Below, one piece after another: positions 43,104 through 52,008 of a stretch of DNA of 64,000 nucleotides. Every line of letters begins with the position of its first letter. Position 1 is the first letter of the stretch. Origin of the DNA: Streptomyces sp. NBC_00078 (GTDB taxonomy: Bacteria; Actinomycetota; Actinomycetes; Streptomycetales; Streptomycetaceae). The notes beneath the pieces were generated by a model. The model had not been told where the DNA came from. It saw only the letters and a program-made list of their open reading frames with translations, and ran no database searches. A program made the position numbers and the translations under genes. The DNA is taken from assembly GCF_026343335.1 (NCBI RefSeq), contig NZ_JAPELX010000001.1:3410001-3474000 (forward strand). The letters are read 5' to 3'.

Positions 43104-43856
43104 TCAGATCTCGTACGACCGCCTCGGCGCCGCCAGGTCCACCGGGCCGTCGAACACCGAGCGGGCGTCGGCCAGGTTGGCCTGGGGGTCGGTCCACGGG
43201 GGGATGTGGGTGAGGACCAGGCGTCGGGCGCCTGCCCTGGCTGCCGTTTCTCCCGCCTCGCGGCCGTTGAGGTGGAGGTCGGGGATGTCCTCCTTGCCGT
43301 GGGTGAAGGCGGCCTCGCACAGGAACAGGTCCGTGTCACGGGCGAGTTCGTCCAGGGCGGAGCTGATGCCCGTGTCGCCGGAGTACGTCAGGGACGTCCC
43401 GCCGTGCTCGACGCGGATGCCGTACGCCTCGACGGGATGGGCCACGCGTTCGGTGTGCACCGTGAACGGGCCGATCTCGAACGTGGACGGCTTGACCGTG
43501 TGGAAGTCGAAGACCTCGCTCATCGAGGAGGCGGTGGGGGCGTCGGCGTAGGCCGTGGTGAGACGGTGCTCGGTGCCTTCGGGGCCGTAGACCGGCAGGG
43601 GGTCGCAGCGGCCGCCGTCGTGGCGGTAGTAGCGCGCGACGAAGTACGCGCACATGTCGATGCAGTGGTCGGCGTGCAGATGGCTGAGGAAGATCGCGTC
43701 GAGGTCGTAGAGACCGCAGTGGCGCTGCAGCTCGCCAAGGGCGCCGTTGCCCATGTCGAGGAGCAGCCGGAAGCCGTCGGCCTCTACGAGGTAGCTCGAA
43801 CAGGCCGATTCCGCGGACGGGAACGACCCCGAGCAGCCGACGACGGTGAGCTTCAT
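43104..43856 (-). CDS. MBL-fold metallo-hydrolase (RNase Z-like)
   Basis: This 250-residue enzyme starts at ATG 43856. The zinc-binding motif is SHLHADHCID (HxHxDH), followed by later ligands in VAHPVEAYG, YSGDTG (Asp bridging) and LTHIPPW (last His). The fold start KLTVVGCSGSFPSAESACSS is typical of cyclic-nucleotide-phosphodiesterase/RNase Z-type MBL proteins. The exosite of true RNase Z is absent, so substrate is uncertain (RNA, cyclic nucleotide or other phosphodiester). It is convergent with nagE2 and conserved next to the nag genes in Streptomyces. Confidence 0.9.
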   Translation of the reverse strand: MKLTVVGCSGSFPSAESACSSYLVEADGFRLLLDMGNGALGELQRHCGLYDLDAIFLSHLHADHCIDMCAYFVARYYRHDGGRCDPLPVYGPEGTEHRLTTAYADAPTASSMSEVFDFHTVKPSTFEIGPFTVHTERVAHPVEAYGIRVEHGGTSLTYSGDTGISSALDELARDTDLFLCEAAFTHGKEDIPDLHLNGREAGETAARAGARRLVLTHIPPWTDPQANLADARSVFDGPVDLAAPRRSYEI

Positions 43857-44089
43857 AAAGCAGAAACCTCCGCTGGCGGGAACTTTTCTGGGAAGGAGAC
43901 GGGGGTCGTGCGGTCCGTCGAGCGTAAGGCGCAAAACCCTCGGTCGCTCCTCCGGCAAGGGCTGTTGTGGGCGAACTCACCTGTGGTGTCACCGGTTCGG
44001 CTGGATGCGGGGAGGGTGAGGCGTGAGTTGGGGTGCACGGGTTTGAAAGAGGGCGCGCGTCGCTGATTGCGCGCCGGTACGGTCTCCGT

Positions 44090-44542
44090 ATGCACACGTC
44101 ATGGTGGCTCGCGCTCGCGGCGGTGGTCCTGCTCGCGCTGGTCGCCACGCTCGTCGACGGCTGGGGGCGGGGGCGGCGGCCCGCGGGGCGGCGGACGCGT
44201 CCGCCGGGGAGGCCGGAAGGCCGGAAGGCGACGCGGCCGCGGCCGGGGGAGATCTGGTGGGCGAACGTGCCCTACGAGGACGGGCCCGGCGTCAAGGACC
44301 GGCCCTGTCTGGTGCTGGTGGTGCACGGGGAGCGCGCGGTCGTCGCGAAGATCACCAGCAAGTACCACGACGAGCGGCGGGGAGTGATCCCGCTGCCTCC
44401 CGGTGCCGTGGGTGACGCGCAGGGGCGCGCGAGCTTCCTGGAGACGGAGGAGCTGCGCGAGGTGCCGGTGCGGGACTTCCGCCGGCGGGTGGGTGTGGTG
44501 GACCCGGTCCTGTGGGACCAGGTCCGTCACCTGGCGACGTAG
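44090..44542 (+). CDS. PemK/MazF-like protein with N-terminal membrane anchor
   Basis: The protein has 150 residues from ATG 44090. A single membrane helix (WWLALAAVVLLALVATLV) is followed by a basic Arg/Gly/Pro linker and, from residue about 55, a PemK/MazF barrel: RPGEIWWANVPYEDGPGVKD RP (split), CLVLVV, VAKITSKYH and a C-terminal DFRRRVGVVDPVLWDQV. PemK/MazF proteins are usually soluble endoribonuclease toxins with an antitoxin gene next to them. Here no antitoxin gene is adjacent and a membrane anchor is present, so the protein may have a different role. A start at 44033 would add 19 residues before the helix. Confidence 0.82.
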   Translation: MHTSWWLALAAVVLLALVATLVDGWGRGRRPAGRRTRPPGRPEGRKATRPRPGEIWWANVPYEDGPGVKDRPCLVLVVHGERAVVAKITSKYHDERRGVIPLPPGAVGDAQGRASFLETEELREVPVRDFRRRVGVVDPVLWDQVRHLAT

Positions 44543-44630
44543 CGCTCCGCCGGGAGGCCGGTTCTCCGTCCGCGGGTCAGTAGTGGCTGGTCGCGCCCAC
44601 GCGGCGGAGCCGCACATCCAGTACAGCCGC

Positions 44631-44647
44631 GCGCCCCTTTGGGGCGC
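44631..44647. terminator. Terminator downstream of cysM
   Basis: GCGCCCC-TTT-GGGGCGC, a 7-bp perfect stem with a 3-nt loop, lies 4 bp after the cysM stop on the minus strand. Confidence 0.75.
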
Positions 44648-44650
44648 ACA

Positions 44651-45973
<1,323 letters not shown>

Positions 45974-46069
45974 TCAACAGATGGCGCTGTTCAGCCTGCA
46001 CAGGTCGACGTGCAGCCGCGCCACGAGCAGCACGCTCGGCGCCTTGTCGCTCACGTCGTCCACAACCAT
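45974..46069 (-). CDS. Putative leader peptide for cysO-cysM
   Basis: The 31-codon ORF from ATG 46069 encodes MVVDDVSDKAPSVLLVARLH, then VDLCRLNSAIC, ending TGA. The RLHVDL-R-SA-C pattern is the Streptomyces putative leader peptide family found upstream of cysteine and sulfur metabolism genes. Its two cysteine codons, one at the very end, suggest that ribosomes stall when Cys-tRNA is scarce and so change expression of the genes behind. It lies 88 bp before cysO. Coding evidence is the pattern alone; it is too short for other tests. Confidence 0.75.
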   Translation of the reverse strand: MVVDDVSDKAPSVLLVARLHVDLCRLNSAIC

Positions 46070-46148
46070 GGGCTCATCGTATCGATTCCCGGCCCCGGTC
46101 CCCGAGTGTGATCTCGCATGCTGGATGAATTCTGACCGGATTGCGAGA

Positions 46149-46571
46149 TCAGTACGCCTCTACGACCGTGACCTCCTCCTCCGTGACCTCGCCCTCCACG
46201 ATGCGGTACGAGCGGAACTGGAAGTCGCCGAGGCCGTCGGTGTCCGCGGTCGACACCAGGACGTAGTGGGCGCCCGGCTCGTTGGCGTACGAGATGTCGG
46301 TGCGGGAGGGGTAGGCCTCGGTCGCCGTGTGCGAGTGGTAGATGACCACCGGCTCCTCGTCGCGGTCGTCCATCTCGCGGTAGAGCTTGAGCAGATCACC
46401 GGAGTCGAACTCGTAGAACGTGGGCGACATGGCCGCGTTCAGCATCGGGATGAAGCGCTCGGGGCGGTCCGAACCGGCCGGGCCCGCGACGACGCCGCAC
46501 GCCTCGTCGGGGTGGTCCTTGCGCGCGTGCGCGACGATCTGGTCGACGAGGGCCTGGGTGATGGTCAGCAT
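46149..46571 (-). CDS. mec: Mec-like M67 (JAMM) metallopeptidase
   Basis: This 140-residue JAB1/MPN domain protein has all JAMM zinc ligands: Glu23 (DEACGVV), HSH (His79, His81), Ser89 and Asp92 in HSHTATEAYPSRTD, the exact HxHx7SxxD spacing. In M. tuberculosis Mec releases cysteine from the CysO-Cys adduct. The same chemistry could trim the Met-Ala from CysO here. It is upstream of the leader peptide and cysO-cysM on the same strand, 79 bp before the leader, and could be cotranscribed. It starts at ATG 46571. Confidence 0.93.
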   Translation of the reverse strand: MLTITQALVDQIVAHARKDHPDEACGVVAGPAGSDRPERFIPMLNAAMSPTFYEFDSGDLLKLYREMDDRDEEPVVIYHSHTATEAYPSRTDISYANEPGAHYVLVSTADTDGLGDFQFRSYRIVEGEVTEEEVTVVEAY

Positions 46572-46643
46572 GCCGGTCAGGATAAGCAGGAATCAAAAGG
46601 GGCCGCGCGTGGCGGGTCAGGTGGGGCGGTGGTGGGCGACGGG

Positions 46644-46682
46644 CGGGCCGTCCCGTACCGAGGGGTGGTACGGGACGGCCCG
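46644..46682 (-). terminator. Perfect 16-bp terminator after the permease gene
   Basis: CGGGCCGTCCCGTACC (46644-46659) and its complement (46667-46682) form a perfect 16-bp stem with a 7-nt loop between the permease stop and mec. Confidence 0.85.
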
Positions 46683-46700
46683 GATGCCGGACGAGCCCGG

Positions 46701-48128
46701 TCAGCCGACCTTCTCCAGCGTCGGCTCGCGGCGCTGGGTGACCTCCGGGTTGCGGGCCTTGAGGACCGCCCAGCCGATGCCGAGGGCGACCGCCCAGCCC
46801 GCCATCACGTACAGGCAGATGCGGGAGTCGGCGTCGTAGGCGATCAGGCCGGTGACGAAGAGCAGGAACGCGATGGCGATGTAGGAGCACACCGCGCCGC
46901 CCGGCGCCGGGAAGGACGAGGCGGGCAGGCGGCCCGCGACGACCGCGCGGCGGTAGAGGACGTGGCTGATCAGGATCATCAGCCAGGTCCAGATGCCGGC
47001 CGCGGTGGCCACCGAGGTGACGTAGCCGAAGGCCTTCTCCGGGACGACGTAGTTCAGGATCACGCCGATGCCCATGAAGAGCACGGAGACGGTGATGCCG
47101 AGCGCCGGGGTCTTGGTGGAGGACAGCCTGCTGAAGGCCTTGGGGGCCTCGCCGTTGTCGGCCAGGTTGCGCAGCATGCGGCCCGTGGAGTACATGCCCG
47201 AGTTGCAGGAGGACAGGGCCGCGGTCAGCACGACGAAGTTGACGATGCCCGCGGCGGCCGGGATGCCGATCAGCGCGAACGCCTTCACGAAGGGGCTGAC
47301 GCCCTCCGCGAACTGGGTCCACTTGACCACGCACAGGATGACGGTGAGCGCGCCGACGTAGAACAGCGCGATGCGCCAGGGCAGGGTGTTGATCGCCTTC
47401 GGGAGGGTCTTCTCGGGGTCCTCGGACTCGCCGGCCGTGACGCCGACCAGCTCGACGGCGAGGTAGGCGAACATGACGCCCTGGAGGGTCATCAGGGACG
47501 AGCCGACGCCGTGGGGGAAGAAGCCGTCGAACTGCCAGAGGTTGGCGACGGAGGCGGTGTCACCGGCGGCGCTGAAGCCGAAGGTGAGGACGCCCAGGCC
47601 GATCACGATCATGCCGATCAGGGCGGTGACCTTGACCATCGAGAACCAGAACTCCAGCTCTCCGAAGAGCTTCACGGAGATCAGGTTGACCCCGAAGAGG
47701 ATCACCAGGAAGACCAGGGCGGTGACCCATTGCGGGACCGAAGGGAACCAGTAGTTGACGTAGATCGCGGCGGCCGTCAGTTCGGCCATGCCCGTGACGA
47801 CCCACATCAGCCAGTACGTCCAGGCGGTGAAGTAGCCGAAGAACGGGCCGAGGAACTCGCGGGAGTACTCCGCGAAGGAGCCCGAGACCGGGCGGTACAG
47901 GAGCAGTTCGCCGAGCGCCCGCATGATGAAGAAGATGATCACGCCCGCGAGGGCGTACATGAAGATGAGGCTGGGGCCGGCCTTGGCGATGTTCGCCCCG
48001 GCGCCCAGGAAGAGGCCGACGCCGACGGCACCGCCGATCGCGATCATCTGGACCTGGCGGCTGCCGAGCCCGCGCTCGTACCCCTCTTCGGAACCCTGCT
48101 CCGACGTGTCGACCTGAGCGGAGGTCAT
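46701..48128 (-). CDS. Amino acid permease, APC superfamily (AnsP/GABA permease type)
   Basis: This 475-residue protein has twelve predicted helices. It starts at ATG 48128 with RGLGSRQVQMIAIGGAVGVG at 19-38, the APC amino-terminal signature, GLFLGAG, a FAEYSREFLGPFFGYFTAW region and ALSSCNSGMYSTGRML after TM8. It imports amino acids with H+ (family members take up proline, GABA, asparagine or aromatic acids). The substrate is unassigned. It is a monocistronic gene with its own terminator, lying in the conserved context between mec and DUF2017. Confidence 0.92.
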   Translation of the reverse strand: MTSAQVDTSEQGSEEGYERGLGSRQVQMIAIGGAVGVGLFLGAGANIAKAGPSLIFMYALAGVIIFFIMRALGELLLYRPVSGSFAEYSREFLGPFFGYFTAWTYWLMWVVTGMAELTAAAIYVNYWFPSVPQWVTALVFLVILFGVNLISVKLFGELEFWFSMVKVTALIGMIVIGLGVLTFGFSAAGDTASVANLWQFDGFFPHGVGSSLMTLQGVMFAYLAVELVGVTAGESEDPEKTLPKAINTLPWRIALFYVGALTVILCVVKWTQFAEGVSPFVKAFALIGIPAAAGIVNFVVLTAALSSCNSGMYSTGRMLRNLADNGEAPKAFSRLSSTKTPALGITVSVLFMGIGVILNYVVPEKAFGYVTSVATAAGIWTWLMILISHVLYRRAVVAGRLPASSFPAPGGAVCSYIAIAFLLFVTGLIAYDADSRICLYVMAGWAVALGIGWAVLKARNPEVTQRREPTLEKVG

Positions 48129-48472
48129 ATGTGGTGTGCGCCTTTCTCCATGGCCGAACCGGGCCTTTCGTCGGCCTCGGATCGGTTCTCGATCCCCCCG
48201 GATGGATGGAGCTGGGCGGGTTTTGCGGACTCGCCCGTGCCTGACCGGCGATCCGCCGGCTGGTGGCGCACCCGGCCGAACATGGGTGGTGTTCGCCGGG
48301 CGGTCGTGAAGATCTATCACGGCCGCGACATCGGCCAACGGCGCGACATGTGGCGCAGACCACAGGAAGAAGCGGACAAAAGGTCGCTCAGAGACGCATA
48401 GAAGGCCGCCGCGGTGACGGGATCGTTATCCGGATTTGAGCGTCTTCTGAGCGAACGGCGAACCGCTGCGGA
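48129..48472. other. 344-bp gap, permease promoter region
   Basis: No gene is supported. The minus-strand permease should be driven from here, but I see no convincing -35/-10 pair, riboswitch or strong hairpin. Confidence 0.5.
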
Positions 48473-49075
48473 TCAGGGCATAAGGGTCGATACGAGCGTC
48501 TCCTGGAGACCGCCCAGCCACAGGTACGCCATCACCATCGGCTTGCGCGGGTCCTCGTCGGGGAGCCGGTAGAGGAGATCGGTGTCGTCCTCGTCGGTGA
48601 TCTCCAGCCGGGAGCCGATCGCCAGGCGCAGGTCGTTGAGGGCGCCGAGCCACTGCCGGGACTCGTCGGACGACAGCTTGAGGACCGCCCCGCCGTCGAC
48701 GGCCGGTGTCAGCGCGTCCAGGGAACGGACCACCGCGAGCGCGCTCTCGCGCTTGCCGGCGCGCAGGTCGTTCTCGGTGAAGCGGCGGAACTCGGCGGAG
48801 TGCGCCAGCTGTTCCTCGGCCTCCGCGGGGCCGGGAGTGCCCTCCGGGTCGCTGTAGGCGTCCGGGAAGAGCCGCCTGAGCACGGGGTCCTTGGGGGGCT
48901 CACTGGGGCCCTCGGCGAAGAGTTCGGCCAGCGGGTCGTCCGGGGCGTCCTCGCCGGGGCCTGGTCCCACGAGCTCCAGGAGCTGGACGGCCAGCGACCG
49001 GATGATGGAGATCTCGACGTCGTCGAGCGCGACGGCCGCGCCGCCGCCGGGGAGCGGTTCGAAGTGTCCGGGCAT
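48473..49075 (-). CDS. DUF2017 protein
   Basis: This 200-residue acidic cytosolic protein belongs to DUF2017, which in actinobacteria nearly always sits just after clpS. Recognisable parts are EISIIRSLAVQLLELVGPG at 21-39, a central Glu/Pro-rich segment, RRFTENDLRAGKRESAL and the C-terminal YLWLGGLQETLVSTLMP. It has no known reaction; the constant neighbourhood suggests a link with ClpS-dependent proteolysis. The 12-bp gap to clpS indicates an operon. Confidence 0.92.
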   Translation of the reverse strand: MPGHFEPLPGGGAAVALDDVEISIIRSLAVQLLELVGPGPGEDAPDDPLAELFAEGPSEPPKDPVLRRLFPDAYSDPEGTPGPAEAEEQLAHSAEFRRFTENDLRAGKRESALAVVRSLDALTPAVDGGAVLKLSSDESRQWLGALNDLRLAIGSRLEITDEDDTDLLYRLPDEDPRKPMVMAYLWLGGLQETLVSTLMP

Positions 49076-49087
49076 CAGGGGGTATCG

Positions 49088-49396
49088 CTACTTCCGGTCC
49101 TGCTGGAGGGTGGCCCACAGACCGTAGCCGTGCATCGCCTGCACGTCGCGCTCCATCTCCTCGCGAGTGCCGCTGGAGACGACCGCCCGGCCCTTGTGGT
49201 GGACATCGAGCATGAGCTTGGTGGCCTTGTCCTTGCTGTAGCCGAAGTACGCCTGGAAGACGTAGGTCACGTAGCTCATGAGGTTGACCGGGTCGTTGTG
49301 CACGATCGTGACCCAGGGGACGTCCGGCTCGGGTACGGCGAAGACCTCCTCCGCCGACTCGGTTCGTTCGATCTCAAGGGGAGCGGGTGACGTCAC
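49088..49396 (-). CDS. clpS: ClpS, N-end-rule adaptor for Clp protease
   Basis: This 102-residue adaptor brings N-degron substrates to ClpAP/ClpCP. Conserved parts are [35 protein letters not shown] and the [19 protein letters not shown] helix; the N-degron pocket residues (Asn-Asp of HNDPVN, His of VHHKG) are intact. GTG 49396 is the first good start after the divergent promoter with pncB. It is followed by DUF2017 in one operon. Confidence 0.95.
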   Translation of the reverse strand: MTSPAPLEIERTESAEEVFAVPEPDVPWVTIVHNDPVNLMSYVTYVFQAYFGYSKDKATKLMLDVHHKGRAVVSSGTREEMERDVQAMHGYGLWATLQQDRK

Positions 49397-49462
49397 ACAG
49401 CCATGCTGCCACGCCCCCCACAAATCGTCACACTGACGCGAAGGGGTGTAGCATCTCCTGCC

Positions 49463-50809
49463 ATGAACACAGCGGACCTTGGGCTGCCGGTGGATGTTCC
49501 GTCGACGGCGCTCTTCACTGACCAGTACGAGTTCACGATGCTGCAGGCCGCCCTCAAGGCCGGTACCGCCGAGCGGCGGAGCGTCTTCGAGGTCTTCACC
49601 CGGCGGCTGCCCGACGGGCGGCGTTACGGCGTCGTGGCGGGCACCGGGCGGGTCCTGGACGCCGTCGAGAACTTCCGCTTCGACGCGGGCGTCCTGAGCT
49701 TCCTTCGGGAGCGCGGCATCGTGGACGAGGCGACCTTGACGTGGCTCGCCTCCTACCGCTTCAGCGGTGACGTGTGGGGCTACCCCGAGGGCGAGGTGTA
49801 CTTCCCGGGCTCGCCGATCATGCGGGTCGAGGGGTCGTTCGCCGAGTGCGTGCTGCTGGAGACCGTGATCCTGTCCATCCTCAACCACGACTCCGCGATC
49901 GCGGCGGCCGCCTCCCGGATGTCCTCGGCCGCGGGCACCCGACCGCTGATCGAGATGGGCGCCCGGCGCACGCACGAACTCGCCGCCGTCGCCGCGTCCC
50001 GGGCCGCCTATCTCGGCGGTTTCGCCTCCACCTCCGACCTCGCGGCCGGCTTCCGCTACAACATCCCCACCGTCGGCACCTCCGCCCACGCGTTCACCCT
50101 GCTGCACGACCGGGAGCGGGACGCCTTCCAGGCGCAGGTGAACTCGCTCGGCCGCGACACCACCCTGCTCGTCGACACGTACGACGTCACCGAGGCCGTC
50201 CGCGTGGCCGTCGAGGTCGCCGGGCCCGAGCTGGGCGCCGTGCGCATCGACTCCGGCGACCTGCTGCTGGTCGCACACCGGGTACGGCAGCAGCTGGACG
50301 AGCTGGGCGCCACCGACACGAAGATCATCGTGACCTCGGACCTCGACGAGTACGCCATCGCCTCGCTGGCCGCGGCGCCCGTGGACGCGTACGGCGTCGG
50401 GACGCAGCTGGTGACCGGCTCGGGGCATCCGACCTGCTCGATGGTGTACAAGCTGGTCGCCCGCGCCGAGTCCGCCGACCCCAGGGCGCCGCTGGTGCCG
50501 GTGGCGAAGAAGTCCAGCGGAGGCAAGACGTCCGTCGGTGGCCGCAAGTGGGCCGCGCGGCGGCTGGACGCGGACGGGGTCGCGGAGGCCGAGGTCGTCG
50601 GCACGGGCGCCGTGGTGGGCGAGCTGGCGGACCGGCAGCTGCTGGTCGAGCTGGTCAAGGGCGGCACCGTGGTCGCGCGCGAACCGCTGGACGTCGTACG
50701 CGAGAGGCACGCGGCCGCACGCGCCAACCTGCCGCTGTCGGCGACCCAGCTCTCGCGGGGGGAACCGGTCATTCCGACGGAGTACGTCGTGGGGCGCACG
50801 GGCAGCTGA
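49463..50809 (+). CDS. pncB: Nicotinate phosphoribosyltransferase
   Basis: This 448-residue enzyme makes nicotinate mononucleotide from nicotinate, PRPP and ATP in the NAD salvage pathway. ATG 49463 is followed by [18 protein letters not shown], then [28 protein letters not shown]-like [39 protein letters not shown] (phosphohistidine region), VRIDSGDLL and [10 protein letters not shown]. It is full length. The nicotinamidase gene pncA follows in the same direction 98 bp later, which gives the two salvage steps in order. Confidence 0.96.
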   Translation: MNTADLGLPVDVPSTALFTDQYEFTMLQAALKAGTAERRSVFEVFTRRLPDGRRYGVVAGTGRVLDAVENFRFDAGVLSFLRERGIVDEATLTWLASYRFSGDVWGYPEGEVYFPGSPIMRVEGSFAECVLLETVILSILNHDSAIAAAASRMSSAAGTRPLIEMGARRTHELAAVAASRAAYLGGFASTSDLAAGFRYNIPTVGTSAHAFTLLHDRERDAFQAQVNSLGRDTTLLVDTYDVTEAVRVAVEVAGPELGAVRIDSGDLLLVAHRVRQQLDELGATDTKIIVTSDLDEYAIASLAAAPVDAYGVGTQLVTGSGHPTCSMVYKLVARAESADPRAPLVPVAKKSSGGKTSVGGRKWAARRLDADGVAEAEVVGTGAVVGELADRQLLVELVKGGTVVAREPLDVVRERHAAARANLPLSATQLSRGEPVIPTEYVVGRTGS

Positions 50810-50907
50810 GGCCGGCGCCCGGCCGAGCACCCCCCCTACGCCCTCTCCCGCACGGCCCCCGAAGTCTCTAGGCTCGTAAGTTCACTCTTAGTCGAAGGAC
50901 ACCCACC

Positions 50908-51498
50908 ATGCGCCGCGCCTTGATCGTCGTCGACGTACAGAACGACTTCTGCGAGGGGGGCAGTCTCGCGGTGTCCGGCGGGGCCGACGTGGCCGCCGCC
51001 ATCACCGAGCTGATCGGGCAGGCGGGCGGCTCCGGCTACCAGCATGTGGTGGCCACCCGCGACCACCACATCGCGCCCGGCGGCCACTTCGCCGACAACC
51101 CCGACTTCGCCCGCTCCTGGCCCGCGCACTGTGTCGCGGGCACGGAGGGCGTCGGCTTCCACCCGAACTTCGCGCCCGTCGTCGCCTCCGGGGCGATCGA
51201 CGCCGTCTTCGACAAGGGGGCGTACGCGGCGGCGTACAGCGGCTTCGAGGGCGCCGACGAGAACGGGGTGAAGCTGGCCGACTGGCTGCGGGCCAGGCAG
51301 GTCGGCGAGGTGGACGTCGTAGGGATCGCCACCGACCACTGCGTGCGCGCCACCGCCGTGGACGCCGCCCGGGAGGGCTTCCACACCCAGGTGCTGCTCG
51401 ACCTGACCGCCGGGGTCGCCGAGGCGACCACCGAGCGGGCACTCGAGGAGATGCGGGAGGCGGGCGTGCGGCTCTCCGGGAAGCCCGTGGTCGCCTAG
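50908..51498 (+). CDS. pncA: Nicotinamidase (isochorismatase superfamily)
   Basis: This 196-residue hydrolase converts nicotinamide to nicotinate for PncB. It has the metal and catalytic set: Asp9 in ALIVVDVQNDFCEGGSL, DHHIAPGGHF, a Lys in FDKGAYAAAYSGF and the nucleophile Cys in IATDHCVRATAVDA. Final residues KPVVA overlap the end of a convergent gene by 4 bp. It starts at ATG 50908 with GAAGGAC upstream. Confidence 0.96.
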   Translation: MRRALIVVDVQNDFCEGGSLAVSGGADVAAAITELIGQAGGSGYQHVVATRDHHIAPGGHFADNPDFARSWPAHCVAGTEGVGFHPNFAPVVASGAIDAVFDKGAYAAAYSGFEGADENGVKLADWLRARQVGEVDVVGIATDHCVRATAVDAAREGFHTQVLLDLTAGVAEATTERALEEMREAGVRLSGKPVVA

Positions 51499-51887
51499 GC
51501 CGTCGCTCTCGTCGTCCCCGTGGCCCCGGCCGGAGCCACGGGGACGACGGGCGCCGCGGGGCGGCGCAGCAGGGCCCTGATGGGGTGCCACAGCTCCTGG
51601 GGAAGCTCCGGGCCGGGAACGACACCGATGTCAGGTGCCGTACGCCATATCAGGCCGTCGGGATGATGCAGGACCGCGGTGATCTCGTCCGGGGTCGGCG
51701 GGGCGCCGTTGCCGCGCAGATACACCGCCCGCATGCCGACGTTGCGCAGCCTGGTCAGGGCACGCGCCCGGTTGCGGGCGTGGACGAGTACGCGCACGCA
51801 GCCCGTGCCGTCGGCGGTCGGGCTCGGCAGGTTCAGCGCCACCACCACGCTGCCGGTCGGCAGCTTGCAGAAACCTCCTGCGGCCAT
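51495..51887 (-). CDS. Conserved hypothetical protein
   Basis: This 130-residue protein converges on pncA with a 4-bp overlap. I do not recognise a domain. Visible features are a conserved-looking core GCVRVLVHARNRARALTRLR, NVGMRAVYLRGNGAPPTPDE and HHPDGLIWRTA, then a Pro/Ala-rich tail. It is soluble, with no signal peptide. The core is found in many Streptomyces at this place, so it is likely a real gene. Confidence 0.7.
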   Translation of the reverse strand: MAAGGFCKLPTGSVVVALNLPSPTADGTGCVRVLVHARNRARALTRLRNVGMRAVYLRGNGAPPTPDEITAVLHHPDGLIWRTAPDIGVVPGPELPQELWHPIRALLRRPAAPVVPVAPAGATGTTRATA

Positions 51888-52008
51888 GCGGTCACACCCC
51901 CGTGCGAGTCGGTGTCAATAAGAGAAGCACAGGACGCACCTAAACACGATCGGCGGCGACCCGCCAGGGGGTCACCGCCGATACGCTTCTGACCTGCAGA
52001 AATGCCGA

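Noticed and set aside
46395-47334. Minus-strand frame overlapping mec and the permease
   Set aside because: It is an out-of-frame shadow of the permease and mec genes with no homology of its own.
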